Assembly: GCA_028583605.1 (NCBI GenBank)
Contig: CM053332.1
Location: forward strand, 21,023,297-21,087,296
DNA length: 64,000 bases
DNA from: Dastarcus helophoroides
Taxonomy: Eukaryota > Arthropoda > Insecta > Coleoptera > Bothrideridae
Direction of reading: 5' to 3'
Made by a program: the position numbers and the translations under genes
The notes under the pieces: model-generated
Databases searched by the model: none
Seen by the model: only the letters and a program-made list of their open reading frames with translations
Told to the model about the DNA's origin: nothing
Shown: positions 1 through 11,719 of the stretch, one piece after another
Layout: every line of letters starts with the position of its first letter
How positions within the stretch are numbered: the first letter of the stretch is position 1

Positions 1-336
1 AGAAGAGAGAAGAGAGAGGAGACGATGAGAAGAGAGAAGAGAGAAGAGAGAGAGAGAAGATGAGAAGAGAGAAGAGAGAGAAGAGAAGAAGGAAGAGAAG
101 AGAGAAGAGAGAAGAGAGAAGAGAAGAGGAGAGAAGAGAAGAGGAGAGAAGAAAGGAAAAGGATGGGAAGGGAGGAGAAGAGAAGAGAAAAGAAGAGAAA
201 AGAAGAGAGGGCATGGCAAGGGAGGAGGAGAGAAGAGAAAACAGAGAATAGAGGGGAGGAGAAGAGAAAAGAAGAGAAAGAAAGAAAAGACTAAATAGAG
301 AAAAAGGAAAAAAGGGAAAAGAAGAGTAATGGAGAA
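1..336. repeat. Polypurine (GA-rich) low-complexity tract
   Basis: The + strand is almost only A and G (AGAAGAGAGA-like units), with rare C or T. It has the same character as the long tract at 50.9-54.3 kb, and the window may start inside a longer copy. The 63-residue K/R/E frame through it is an artefact of base composition. Confidence 0.9.
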
Positions 337-789
337 TATTTCCAGAGAGGGTCAATTTGAAAAAAGTTAAAATTTAAAAAAGACGAGTTTTCAAAATAAA
401 TAGAAATTATAAGAAGACGAACTTTGCGGTGAAAGACGAGTTTCGACGAAAAAGACGAATCTTCGAGAACAAAACGGAATGTCGCACAGAAAAAAAAATT
501 GAAGAAAATAGTCAAATTTTGAGAAAATACTCAAATTTTGAGAAAATACTCAAATTTTGAGAAAATACTCAAATTTTGAGAAAATGTTATGAGAATGATG
601 AATTTAGAAGAAAAAAAAAAGGAATTTAAGAAAAGACGAATTTCGAAGAAAAATGTTTAGATTTGTAGGAACACAACGGATCTGATTTTGGGAGAAACTC
701 AAAATTACGAAAAAAGCACGAAGTTTGAGAAAAATGTCGAAATTTTGAGAACCGGACGAATTTTGATAAAAAAAATCTCAATTTCTAAG
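337..789. repeat. A-rich low complexity with a 19-bp minisatellite
   Basis: Degenerate GAAAAA/CGAATTTT-type sequence, with A-runs on the + strand. At 512-585 it contains 3.9 near-perfect copies of a 19-bp unit beginning TCAAATTTTGAG. No gene is visible. Confidence 0.8.
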
Positions 790-791
790 TA

Positions 792-2082
792 CAGGGTCTT
801 TGGTTATAAATGCACCCCCCATTTATCTTTCGAATTATGATGGATACAAAAAAATTTGACTTAAAAAGTTTCTAGATATCTCCTAAATTTTTATTTGAAA
901 TAAGTTTGCGATATACAGGGTGCTACGTTTTTTCAGAATCAAAGTCAACTTTGGTTTTTTAAATAGAACAACCCAATTATTTTTTTATTTTCAAAATTTC
1001 CCAAAAATTCCACATATATTTTATGTAACATACCTATATCTATATTCAATTATTTCCGAAATATTGATGGTTATAGATCGCCAATATGATCTTGATTTTT
1101 CGTAAATAATAGATATCTATAAGAAATGTTAGATTTAAAAGTTTATAGAAATCGCCTAAATATTTATTTCAAATATATTTGCTATATACAGGGTGTTTAG
1201 CTTTGCAGAATACAAATCAATTTTGGTTTTTTAAATAGAACATCCGAATTATGTTGTTATATTTGAACTCCTTTGATAAGTATTTCATAAGACATAGCTT
1301 ATTCTTAGACTCAGCACTTTAAAAATGTTGTTACTTAAAAAACTGACAATTTTCTAAACTTAAAACAAAAACCTACAAGTATAATTCTGAAACCGTTTAA
1401 CATAGAAGAAATGGGTCCCTCTTCCCTTTTTATTATTGATATATTTTGAAATAAGCCAGCTTTTTATGTTACTTCATTTTTTTTATTAAAGTTTTAACCG
1501 AAATGAACCTAGGATCATATTGACGATTTAAAACCATCAATATTTTCAAAGCAGTTAAATTTAGATATGGGGTATATTGTATAAAATATATTTTCAGGGG
1601 AATTCAAAAATGAAAAAGTAATCGGACTATTCTACTTAAAAAAAACCAAATTAAGTTTGGATTCTGGAAAAACAAAACCCCCGGTATATCAATAAATCAT
1701 TTCAAACAAAAATTTAGGCAATTCTTGAAAACTTTTACATTTAACATTTCTCGTAGATACCTGATTATTAGTATCAAATCAAGCTCATATTGGCTATTTC
1801 TAACTATCAATATTTTGGAAACAATTAAATTTAACTATAGGTAGGTTTTATAAAACATATGTGAAATTTTTAGGAGAATTCGAAAATAGAAAAATAATTG
1901 GAGTGTTCCGTTTAAAAAACAAAAGTTGACTTTGATTCTGAAAAAAATTTAGCACCCTGTATACCGCAAACTTATTTCAAATAAAAATTTAAGAGATATT
2001 TAGAAACTTTTTCATTCAAATTTTTTTGTATCTATCATAATTCGAAAGATAAATGGGGGTGCATTTATAACCAAAGACCCTG
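792..2082. mobile_element. Tc1/mariner-like foldback element, non-autonomous, 1,291 bp
   Basis: The two ends are inverted copies: CAGGGTCTTTGGTTATAAA at 792 and its reverse complement ending at 2082. The inverted similarity runs inward for several hundred bases. The dinucleotide TA lies just outside each end (790-791 and 2083-2084), as in a Tc1/mariner target duplication. Inside each arm is a second, shorter copy of the same block, marked by (A)TACAGGGTG near 914 and 1195 on the left and inverted near 1685 and 1960 on the right. The element is therefore a nested palindrome. No transposase frame is visible. The TA duplication and CAGGG ends fit Tc1/mariner MITEs, but the superfamily call is inference. 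Confidence 0.75.
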
Positions 2083-2084
2083 TA

Positions 2085-2685
2085 CAAAAACGAATTTTGA
2101 AAAAACAGTCGAAACTTTGCGAAAAAGATCGCAATTTTGGAATAAAAAAACAATTTGTCATTTTCAGAAAAACTAAATGTTGAATTTTGGGGTAAATATG
2201 CAAAATGGGATATTTGTGAAAATTTGGAAAAAAATCAAATTTTAGGAAAACACTCAAAATTTGCGAAAACTATTGTAAAATTATAGAAGGTAGAGGTTTT
2301 CAGAAAAACTCGAATGTTAGTAAAGGTAACTGAATTTCTAAAGAAAGAGACGAAAAATTTTGAGAAAACAATCTACATGTTGAGGAAAATTTCGAAGTTG
2401 AGGAAAAAATCGAAATTTTCTAGGGAAAATGAAATATTAAGAAAGTTGAAATTTGTAAATAGTCAAAATTAAAAGAAAAAGACAAATTTTGCAAAGAATA
2501 GCCAAAATTTCGAAAAAAAAAGGTGTATTTCGCGGAAAAGGTCGAAATTTCTCACAAAAAAGAGAATTTTGCACAGAAAGTTAACTTTTGAGTAAACAGC
2601 ACATTTTTGAGAAGAGACGTTTGTGAAAAATTTTGGAACAATTCAAATTTTGAGAAAAAGACCAATTTCGAGGATAAATTAAAAT
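2085..2685. repeat. A-rich low complexity
   Basis: Degenerate GAAAAA...AAATTTTG sequence of the same kind as 337-789, leading directly into the family A array at about 2,690. No gene or RNA is visible. Confidence 0.7.
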
Positions 2686-2689
2686 AGGA

Positions 2690-3535
2690 TAGTGTCTCCT
2701 GAAACCAAGGAAGATTAAAAAACACAATAAAGGTTGCTTTAAGGCGTTTCGATAGCCAAGCTGTCATCTTTAGAGAGATACTGAAAATTGATTTACAATA
2801 GTGTCCCCTGAAACTAAGAAAGATTATAAAACACAACAAAGGTTGCTTTAAGGCGTTTCGATAGCAAGCTGTGATCTTCAGAGAAATACTAAAAATTGAA
2901 ATACAACAGTGCCCCTGAAACCAAGAAAGATTGAAAAACACAATAAAGGTTGCTTTAAGGCGTTTCGATAGCCAAGCTGTCATCTTTAGAGAGATACTGA
3001 AAATTGATTTACAATAGTGTCCCCTGAAACTAAGAAAGATTAATTATAAAACACAACAAAGGTTGCTTTAAGGCGTTTCGATAGCAAGCTGTGATCTTCA
3101 GAGAAATACTAAAAATTGAAATACAACAGTGCCCCCTGAAACCAAGAAAGATTGAAAAACACAATAAAGGTTGCTTTAAGGCGTTTCGATAGCCAAGCTG
3201 TCATCTTTAGAGAGATACTGAAAATTGATTTACAATAGTGTCCCCTGAAACTAAGAAAGATTATAAAACACAACAAAGGTTGCTTTAAGGTTTCGATAGC
3301 CAAGCTGTGATCTTCAGAGATATACTGAAAACTGAAATACAATAGTGTCCCCTAAAATCAACGAAGATTAAAAAACACACCAAAGGTTGCTTTAAGGCGT
3401 TTTGATAACCAAGCTATCATCTTCAGAGAGATACTGAAGACAGCTTGGATATCGAAACGCCTCAGAGCAAACTTTTGTTCTGTTTTCTAATCTTTTTTGG
3501 TTTCAGGGGACAAGGCTTGTATTTCAATTATTTAA
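2690..3535 (-). repeat. Family A tandem array (7 copies, ~109 bp) ending in an inverted copy
   Basis: Landmark AGGTTGC recurs at 2731, 2840, 2947, 3060, 3168, 3277 and 3384, giving a period of 107-113 bp. Odd and even copies differ consistently (CTTTAGAG versus CTTCAGAG), so there is a dimeric higher-order unit of about 217-221 bp. Each unit holds CCCTGAAACCAAGAAAGATT, the GGTTGC box and a hammerhead-like segment on the minus strand that is degraded in every copy. From about 3,440 the sequence turns into an inverted half-copy ending in GGTTTCAGGGGACAAG. Single and palindromic copies of the family occur elsewhere in the window. Confidence 0.8.
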
Positions 3536-3539
3536 ATAA

Positions 3540-4235
3540 ATGAAAATTGTAGACTTTCTAAAAAAAACCTGCCACAAAGTATATGATAAATTCAAACTTT
3601 TTTTTAATTATTATTAATTAACATTACTTTTTTCATTTGTAAAGCTTTGAAATAAGAGGAATTATTTCCCTTGTAGATCAGCTCTTGTCGTTTCAAAATA
3701 GATTCATTTTTTTTAAATGAAAATGTTTAGGAGCTTTGTCGTTTTTCATAGTGGATCGAATATTGGGCAACATTCGCAGAAGCAACAGGATATAAATTTA
3801 ATTTTTGGTCGAAAAAAACATTGTTGAATTTTATACACAAAATATTCAATTTAAAAGTCAGCCGTTGAATGAGAGCCGGGAAGCTCGATGGAAACTTGAT
3901 TAAAAAGGTTTTTACCGCGAAAGGCGAATAATTTACACCATAAAGCGCCCAGAGAGGCACCGAATTTATATTTCTGGGAAATTTAAGCCTTCGATACTGC
4001 CGTAATTTCCCGCAAAAGAAACGAAAACAACATTAATTGTATTCGAATGGCATACAATTCGAGTGTTTTGATAGGGGGATAGGGGTGATTATTGATTTAA
4101 TTTTTCATAACGCATTGAATATAGGGATATTTTTAGTTCATTTATTAGTTTAAAACCCCAATTTAAACAGTGCACAACAGTTAATTAACTCGTAATAGGC
4201 ATCTGGATATGTTTAAGACGCAATTTAAAAAAGAA
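3540..4235. other. Unique AT-rich DNA, no gene recognised
   Basis: A slightly GC-richer patch at about 3,740-4,000 carries a 77-codon minus-strand frame (3,727-3,960). It shows no recognisable domain and no splice context, so it is probably chance. Confidence 0.4.
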
Positions 4236-4240
4236 ACTTG

Positions 4241-4349
4241 TCGAGGACAGTATAGGTTAATTGGCTGGGGCTGCTTTTTTCCCTTGACCCGCTTGCGAGG
4301 TCGCAGGTTCAAATCCCGATCACTTATTTACGAAAATCAATTTTTTTTT
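4241..4349 (+). ncRNA. tRNA-like pol III promoter region, possible SINE head
   Basis: A good B box (GGTTCAAATCC, 4306-4316) lies about 42 bp downstream of an A-box-like sequence (TAGGTTAATTGG, 4253-4264). A run of nine T (4341-4349) follows and could terminate pol III. The T-arm keeps only three of five pairs and no acceptor stem can be drawn, so this is not a functional tRNA. It is more likely a tRNA-derived SINE head or an old tRNA pseudogene. A family A palindrome follows at once and could be its body or a separate insertion. Confidence 0.5.
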
Positions 4350-4590
4350 GGTCCTTGGTTGTCTTCAAAAATTAAAATACAAATCTTGTCTCCTGAAACC
4401 AATAAGGATTAAAAAACACAACAAAGGTTGCTCTAGCGTGTTTCGATAGCGAAGCTATCATCTTCAGAGAGATACTGATTATCTCTCGCGTTAGAGCAAC
4501 CTTTGTTGTGTTTTTTAATCCTTCTTGGTTTCAGAGGACAAAAATTGTATTTCAATTTTTGAAGATAACCAAGGACCAAGTTCCACTAAA
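4350..4590. repeat. Family A palindromic copy
   Basis: Left arm (GGTCCTTGGTTGTCTTC, then CTTGTCTCCTGAAACC) and right arm (GGTTTCAGAGGACA to AACCAAGGACCA) are inverted copies about 100 bp long. On the minus strand the centre holds CUGAAGA, an extra U, a perfect GAUAGC/GCUAUC stem and GAAAC. The 3' part reads ACGCU rather than GUH, so cleavage is doubtful in this copy. Confidence 0.75.
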
Positions 4591-4599
4591 AAAAAAAAA

Positions 4600-5488
4600 G
4601 AACAAAAATAACAGTTAACCTCATAAACAACTTTAACCAAAACCCTTCTTTTATTTATTGACAGTATGCAACCCAAAGACTAACTCATCACATATAAAAT
4701 TTTTATTTTCAACCCCTTATGGATTAAATTTGGAAAAATTCTTCTCTAACGGATGGATTCGTCATATGAGGAAACAATTTGTCAAATTTCAGTTTGTAAG
4801 TTTAATAGTTTCAGTGACTTCGCAATAAGTGATTGGTATTTGTCCTTTATGTATTTGGATTTCATTACTCTTTTACTATATTAATTTATGAGGGGGGCGA
4901 TAATCCATTTTTTATTTGGGCAGCAACTTAGTTGAATTTAATTTAAACCTGATCGTGTATGTGAAGTGACCAGGAAGTGGCTTTAATTTCGTCAAACAGC
5001 CGAACGTGGAATGCAAATAATAATCTCCCGCACTTCATTAGACTTGAGTTAATGAGATAATTCCGCACTTGACCAACTCCAACCAATGCAGACCTAAACA
5101 ATTTATATTATGGCCACAATAAACGTGTCTGATACCCAGTGCGATTGGGGCATATCTTAAACAATGCCTTATTAAATTCCTCATCGACAGAATCTCATGT
5201 TAATTAACTCTGTCATTATTAGTCACATAATTTATCACACGCTGGGAGGCAGATTTTGTTTATTAGGTATTTTGTACTTTGCAGAAAATATTTTCATTTT
5301 AACATTAGTGCTGTAAAAGATCTCAAAATTGTGTGAAACAGAACAGAAGCGAAATTTTGGGATAAAAAAACTTGAATTTAAAAAATTAGTTGTTAATGGC
5401 GGTGTCTTTTAAGTTTTAAGTTTTCACTTCTCTCGGCAGTTTCCAAGACTGCCTATTTTAAAAAAAATACTTTTGTCGCTAATTTTAC
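4600..5488. other. Unique AT-rich DNA
   Basis: No repeat, coding region or RNA gene recognised. Confidence 0.4.
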
Positions 5489-5821
5489 TGTTGAATTGTT
5501 AATTTGTGAATAATACCCACTTTATTTTTAAACTAAACTCGGAACACCACAACTGAATAATTAACTCACTTATTGACTTCAACTACTAACTCACTAATTA
5601 ACTACACTGAGTAACTGACCCATTGACCGAGGCAAAGGCGACCGCCTTATATAGTTTTCGCTTCCGGGTTCTAGAAAAATACAGCAGATAAGGCTTATCG
5701 TTTGTCGAAATTTATGGAACGCTGATCTGTCGTTTGCTTTTTTATCGCGGCCGCTTTCCCTCATCAGATCTTTATAGAAAATTTTCTTAGATTCTAAATT
5801 CTACAATGACATTTCATTACA
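5489..5821 (+). mobile_element. Old solo-LTR-like copy
   Basis: Diverged copy of the solo LTR at 49,944-50,303. They share AAACTAAACTCGGAACAC, the GGCGACCGCCTTATATAG promoter region and GTTATCGCGGCCGCTTTCCC-like sequence (here TTTATCGCGG). It starts TGTT and ends TTACA. No clean 4-bp duplication is left, and the first ~60 bp differ from the younger copy, so the left edge is uncertain. Confidence 0.65.
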
Positions 5822-5824
5822 ATA

Positions 5825-6290
5825 TACTCCATAATTTTTTTGCAGTTTTGTTCCTATGTTGGTCTAGTTTGCTTTGGTCTCCTAAATTAATGAAGCAGCT
5901 TAGGTGACCATGTTATTGTCGTATAACTCGAAGTTCGCCGGAGATGTGAGACTTAAGTAGGTGAAGGCAATAACTCGCAAAGGAATAAAGTACGTGTAAT
6001 ATCTGTAGTTGGATGTTTGAAATGAAATTTCATGATTTAGGAATCCTTTAGGATATATTTTATGCCATTCTAGGTAGAGATATTCAAATATAACCCCTTA
6101 TATAAACATAGCTAAAATTTATGTGAGTTTGGCGTAAACTTTTATGATAGGAAATAAGTCAACATCGGCGTTAGACTGATAATTTTAAAAATATTCAAAA
6201 GCTTTATGCCTGAAAGTTGCTATATAACTATTTGGATATTATCAATAATAGTAACGAATACTTTTATGATTCATTGATTACTTCAGTACA
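5825..6290. other. Unique AT-rich DNA
   Basis: Nothing recognised apart from ordinary AT-rich sequence. Confidence 0.4.
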
Positions 6291-6293
6291 CTA

Positions 6294-6475
6294 AAATACA
6301 AATCTTGTCCCCTGAAACCAAGAAAGATTAAAAAATACAACACAGCGTTTCGATAGCCAAGCTATCATCTTCAGAAAGATACCAGTATCCCTCTGAAGAC
6401 GACAGCTTGAATTGGCTTGGTTTCAGAGGACAAGATTTGTATTTCAATTTTGAAGATAACCCACGGAACAGTCCA
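6294..6475. repeat. Family A palindromic copy, shortened
   Basis: Left arm ATACAAATCTTGTCCCCTG and right arm CAGAGGACAAGATTTGTAT are inverted. The centre carries GTTTCGATAGCCAAGCTATC and a second partial GAAGACGACAGCTTG. The GGTTGC box is deleted on both sides. Confidence 0.75.
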
Positions 6476-6499
6476 CTCCAAAATAAAGTAATGACTGTG

Positions 6500-6545
6500 C
6501 AATAGTGAATGGGATTGAGTGACATATCAGCTAGTATTTGGATAA
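6500..6545. repeat. Short dispersed repeat shared with 45.29 kb
   Basis: GTGAATGGGATTGAGTGACA and the following TATCAGCT resemble AATAAATGGGATCGGGTGAT and ATTAGCT at 45,290-45,335, next to the 45.4-kb hammerhead repeat. It may be a remnant of the same element. Confidence 0.35.
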
Positions 6546-6585
6546 CTAACACCAAACATTGTGGAATTTTTAGTATATGTTGCTT

Positions 6586-7412
6586 TTTGATCGTTAATAA
6601 AATTTAATAGTTATGAATATTAAAGAATTCCACGAAGTAAGGGTTGGAATTGTCAACTAAATTTTGTTACAATAAGAAGTACAGTGAAGTTGTCCTCGTA
6701 TTAGGTTATTTTATTAGCACGTGCGGTTAAAATTCTTTCTGGCCCGCGACGGATAATTGCAAATTCTGTCGTCTTAAAACTTTTTATTGTGCCGTGCTTT
6801 TAGTTCCTCTTTAAAAGCTGTACGCGTCCCCCAGATTAAATTAACGGGGGCAGGTATACCCTTCTGCACTGTCTCGATAAGGTCGAAGCCATTCGGGAAT
6901 GCCTACAAAGGCGCGTCACATTTACAAAATAAAAAGTATTCTCGCGGAGCTGAATATAATTTTAAACTCGATATTGCTATAATTCAGGGCGGGTGAGGCT
7001 GAATGTAATAATAGGGAAAAGGCGACTTCGAACCGGGAATCGCAATTAATAAAAATGGCACCGGAGTAGGCGGAAGATGTCTTTACTCGCTTTGTTGTTC
7101 GCTTCCTCTTTGAGCCGCGAGATATTTTTGATTTTCTGGTAAATATACCCACACTGCACTAGAATTTCATTAGTTGTTATTAGCTTTATGTTAAATCTGG
7201 TTGAAATTGTAACGGTCGCGCTCTCTCTGGTATTGATTAAAGGAAATTTCCAAATTATCCAATAGGGGCGAAATTTTTTGCGGTCTTGTACCTTAAGATA
7301 AAACGGAACCATTTTTGAGTTAAAAATTTGAACATTATGAAAGAATTGACATTTCCAACCCTTACTTTATGGAATTCTTTAATGGTCATAAGCTTTATTA
7401 ACGATAAAAACG
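6586..7412. repeat. Segment bounded by ~65-bp inverted repeats
   Basis: Left arm 6,586-6,655 (TTGATCGTTAATAAA, later AAAGAATTCC and AAGGGTTGGAA) is the reverse complement of 7,348-7,412. The 690 bp between the arms are GC-richer than the surroundings. They contain only short frames without recognisable domains (for example 6,787-6,996 + and 7,046-7,312 -). The arms could be MITE ends or a foldback element carrying cargo. No target duplication was found. Confidence 0.55.
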
Positions 7413-7477
7413 TAATAAAATTTAAAAATTTCACAAGGTTTTGATAAATATTTGCTAACACCGGACCAGGCTCTAAG

Positions 7478-7545
7478 AGAGCAGCCTTTGTTGTATTTTT
7501 TAATCTTTCTTGGTTTCAGGGGACAATTTCTGTATTTCAATATCC
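7478..7545 (+). repeat. Family A right-arm fragment
   Basis: Contains CCTTTGTTGTATTTTTTAAT, TTTCTTGGTTTCAGGGGACA and TGTATTTCAAT, the family A right arm, without a left arm or ribozyme core. Confidence 0.7.
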
Positions 7546-7549
7546 AAAA

Positions 7550-8395
7550 ATAGTAACTAAACAAAAAGTCAATCGGAATCAGACCCCTGACATTTACGCT
7601 ATGGACCTCCAATGGGCGCCAGGCTAAGAAACCCTAAAGTATCAACATAATTTACGGACCGGTTCATTTTTTTCCAACATTCTTCCATAGCTAGAATTTA
7701 CTAGGCAAAGGACGATACGCTTTATATCCCTTACATCAAAGGCTTGAGGTTGTTATACTAACGACTTAAGAGAAAGTGTCTAGAACACAATACTAATTAA
7801 ACAGTTTCTGAAGAAACTCCGAATTGGGCCAGACGGCCGCTAAATTTAAATATTAATTACTAATCTGTATGCAGTTAGGATAATCCGAAACGGCTTTGAA
7901 AGTGATTTTGATGTTTCCTCCTCCCTTTTTTTTATAAAAGAATCCGTGACTTAATATTTGAATTTGAGACGTTTGCAAGCTTTGCTGCGTGCTAGCAGGA
8001 AGAGCATACAGCTTAACAAAGAATAATAATTACCTAAAAAACCGGCTCTCGACTAACTTATAACAAAGTTAATTAAAATTTAAATGAGCCGCAGAGTCTT
8101 CTTTCATTTAGATGACACAAAGGAAATGATCAAGGAATACTCGGGAAACTCGATCTTTCAGTTTGATAACCGACGATTTAAATTAAGGAAAAACTAAGAA
8201 ATTTATTAAGGTCGCTTACCGATTTGCATAATGTTCGTCCAAATCACGCGTTGTGTACCGAATAATTAAAAAAAAATCGGCCCAAGAAACTACGCAGATT
8301 CCAAAACGTCCATATTATCCCGAATCAAGCGGTTCACTTCAAAAGCGACTTTAGCTACCTGTCGTCTAGTTGTAGACACCTAGATCAGTGTTGTA
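7550..8395. other. Unique AT-rich DNA
   Basis: No coding or RNA feature recognised. Confidence 0.4.
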
Positions 8396-8398
8396 GAG

Positions 8399-8475
8399 CA
8401 GCATTCCCCAAATAGTGGGTCGCGGCCCCCCACTAGGATACAATATAACAGGTCACAGAATTGTCCCCTTCTCAA
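8399..8475. mobile_element. Possible hAT terminal fragment
   Basis: CAGCATTCCCCAAATAGTGG followed by GTCGCGGCCCCCCAC resembles the end of Charlie-like hAT elements (CAG..TTCCCAAAC..TGGGTCGCGACCC). No opposite end or 8-bp duplication was found, so it is a fragment at best. Confidence 0.35.
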
Positions 8476-8487
8476 AATTTACTAGAA

Positions 8488-8648
8488 TTGAAACACAGAA
8501 CTTGTCCCCTGAAACCAAGAAAGATTATTAGTCTATGATTATTAGAGCAACCTTTGTTGTGTTTTTTAATCTTTCTTGGTTTCAGGGGACAAGTTCTTCG
8601 TTTCAATTTTTAAAGATAACCAAGGACCAGTCCGTTCCATCAAAATTT
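8488..8648. repeat. Family A palindromic copy, core deleted
   Basis: Left arm ACTTGTCCCCTGAAACCAAG and right arm CTTGGTTTCAGGGGACAAGT are inverted copies, separated by a short centre with AGAGCAACCTTTGTTGTG. The ribozyme-like core is missing. The right end reads AACCAAGGACCAGTCCGTTC, the family terminus. Confidence 0.75.
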
Positions 8649-8759
8649 ACAAGAACAAGCGATAAAATGTTTAATGCTTTTTGTCACCTCATAAAGAGTG
8701 AAGCAACGCTTTCAACAAGGATTTCACTCTAAAATAAATCTCGACCGACTGAAAATCAC

Positions 8760-9650
8760 CATTATTTTCGAAATTTTAACTCCATAAAAAACCGAATTTT
8801 TTGAAGAATTCGGTATTTTTGAAAATTTCAAATTTAAAAATATCAACTTTTTAGAAAATTTTTACTTCGATATTCAAAAATAATCATTTCTCTAAAATGC
8901 TATTTTTTTATTCAAATTTTATTTGTTTTGAAAATTTTTATATTTATTTCAAGATTGTTCTTGAAATTTTTACTTATTTTGAAAGTTTCTACCTTTCCAA
9001 AATTTCGCTTTTATTTTGAAATTTTTATTTTATATATTGAAAATTTCTTAAAATTTTGACTGCTTCTCGAGGTTTTCACTTTATTTTCGAAAAATTCGAG
9101 TTGTTTTTAAAAATTTTTGTATTTTATCGAAATTTTGATATTTTCTCTCTAACTTTTGACAATTTTTTAAAAGATTTATGAATATTTCGACTCTTTTCAA
9201 AAAGTGGACGTTGTCTAAATATTTCAAGATTTTCTCGAAATGACGCCTTTCTAAAAATTGTGTTCATTCTTTTTTTTTAAGCATTTATAAAAATTACGAC
9301 TTTCTGAAAACTGATTGTTTTTCTGAAGACTAACTTTTTGAAAATTTCGATTGGTTGGTCATTTTAATTTTATCCTTTCTGTAAAAATGTCGATTTTAAA
9401 TTTTTAACTTTCAAAGTTTTGGTTTTATAAATGTCGATTATAAAATGTAACTTCAAAATTTTCACTTTTTCAGTTTTTTTACAAACAATACACTTTTTCT
9501 GAAAATTTTGTTTCTTCGAAAATTAACATTTCGACTTTTTTTAAATTTACTTTTCGTAATTTTTGCCTTTTTTTTTAATTTCGATTTTTTAAAGTTTTAT
9601 GATGCTTTTGGAAGTTTCGTCTTTTTCGAAAATGTCGACTTTTTCAAAAT
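8760..9650. repeat. T-rich AT low complexity
   Basis: Quasi-repeats of AAAATTTCGACTTTTT type with T-runs on the + strand. There is no strict period and no gene. Confidence 0.7.
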
Positions 9651-9654
9651 TTTG

Positions 9655-10745
9655 TCTGTCTTCAAATTTTTTCTCTGAAAATTTTAACTGTTTTCAAATT
9701 TTTTCTCTGAATATTTTGACTGTCCTCAAATTTTTTCTCTGAAAATTTTGACTGCCTTCAACTATTTTCTCTGAAAATTTTGACTGTCTTCAAATATTTT
9801 CTCTGAAAATTTTGACTGTCTTCAAATTTTTTCTCTGAAAATTTTGGCTGTCTTCAAATTTTTTCTCTGACAATTTTGACTGTCTTCAAATATTTTCTCT
9901 GAAAATGTTGACTGTCTTCAAATTTCTTATCTGAAAATTTTGGCTGTCTTCAAATTTTTTCTCTGAAAATTTTGACTGTTCAAATATTTTCTCTAAAAAT
10001 TTTGACCGTCTTCAAATTTTTTCTCTGAAAATTTTGGCTGTCTTCAAATTTTTTCTCTGAAAATTTTGACTGCCTTCAAATTTCTTATCTGAAAATTTTG
10101 GCTGTCTTCAAATTTTTTCTCTGAAAATTTTGACTGTCTTCAAATTTCTTCTCTAAAAATCTTGGCTGTCTTCAAATTTTTTCTCTGAAAATTTTAACTG
10201 TTTTCAAATTTTTTCTCTGAATATTTTGACTGTCCTCAAATTTTTTCTCTGAAAATTTTGACTGCCTTCAACTATTTTCTCTGAAAATTTTGACTGTCTT
10301 CAAATTTCTTATCTGAAAATTTTGACTGTCTTCAAATTTTTTCTCTGAAAATTTTGGCTGTCTTCAAATTTTTTCTCTGACAATTTTGACTGTCTTCAAA
10401 TATTTTCTCTGAAAATTTTGACTGTCTTCAAATATTTTCTCTGAAAATTTTGACTGTCTTCAAATTTCTTCTCTAAAAATTTTGGCTGCCTTCAAATTTT
10501 TTCTCTGAAAATTTTGACTGTCTTCAAATATTTTCTCTGAAAATTTTGACTGTCTTCAAATATTTTCTCTGAAAATTTTGACTGTCTTCAAATTTCTTCT
10601 CTAAAAATTTTGGCTGTCTTCAAATTTTTTCTCTGAAAATTTTGACTGTCTTCAAATATTTTCTCTGAAAATTTTGACTGTCCTCAAATTTTTTCTCTGA
10701 AAATTTTGACTGTCTTCAAATTTCTTCCCTGAAAATTTTGGCAAT
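9655..10745. repeat. 32-bp minisatellite, ~34 copies
   Basis: The unit is TTCAAATTTTTTCTCTGAAA followed by ATTTTGACTGTC (32 bp). Variants (CTATTTTC, TTCTTATC, TTTGGCTG) occur in order. A block of about 120 bp from 9,661 is repeated at about 10,171, so a ~510-bp segment has been duplicated within the array. Confidence 0.85.
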
Positions 10746-10799
10746 TTCGATTTTTTAAAATCTTGACATTTCAGGAAATTTACTTTTTGAAAATCTTTC

Positions 10800-11640
10800 C
10801 CCTTTTACATTTCTCATTTTGATCGAAATTTCGACTGTTTTTCCAAATTGTGGAAAAATTTTCGATTTTTCTCGAAATGATGTCGTCCGTGTTTTAATTC
10901 ATTAAAAAAAAAAAAAAATAGATTTTTATGAAAATTTCTACTTTCTAGAAACTCGCCCTTTTTGAAAATTTGTATTATTTTAAACAATTGCGACTGTTTT
11001 TCCAAATTGTGGAAAACTTCGAATTTTTCTCGAAATGATGCCGTCCGTGTTTTAATTTTTTTTGAAAAACTATACTTTCATGAAAATTTCGACTTTTTAG
11101 AAACTCACCCTTTTTGAACATTTGTTTTGTTTTAAACAATTTCAACTGGTTTTCCAAATTGTGGAAAAGTTTTCGATTTTTCTCGAAATAATGCCGTCCT
11201 TATTTTTACTCTTTTTTTTTTGAAAAATTCGACTTTTATGAATATTTCGACTTTCTGGAAACTCACCCTTTTTGAAAATTTGTTTTGTTTTATACAATTT
11301 TGATTGGTTTTCCAAATTGTGAAAAAGTTTTAGATTTTTCTCGAAATAATGCTGTTCTTGTTTGTATTCCTTTTTTTTGAAAAATTCGACCTTTATGAAA
11401 ATTTCGACTTTCTAGAAACTCACCCTTTTTGAAAACTTGTATTCTTCTAAACAATTTTGACTGTTTTTCCAAATTGTGGAAAAGTTTTAGATTTTTATCG
11501 AAATAATGCCGTTCTTGTTTTTACTCTTCTTTTTTTGAAAAATTCGACTTTTATAAAAATTTCGACTTTCCAGAGGCTCACCCTTTTTGAACATTTGTAT
11601 TGTTTGAAACTATTTTGACGTTCAAAATATTCACCTTTTT
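10800..11640. repeat. ~155-bp tandem repeat, 5 copies
   Basis: TTTTTCCAAATTGTGGAAAA recurs near 10,840, 10,997, 11,150, 11,308 and 11,465. Each is followed by a TTTTCTCGAAATRATG block, a T-run or A-run and AAACTCRCCCTTTTTGAA. Short minus-strand frames in it repeat MEKQSKLFK-like peptides and are products of the repeat, not genes. Confidence 0.8.
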
Positions 11641-11719
11641 TTGATTTTAACTTCTGGAAAAATATCGATTTTCTGTTCTCAATTTTTAAAAAAAATTGGC
11701 CTTTTATAAAGGTCGATCT

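Noticed and set aside
4241..4330. Functional tRNA gene
   Set aside because: Only the A- and B-box-like motifs are kept. The T-stem has two mismatches and no acceptor or anticodon arm can be drawn.
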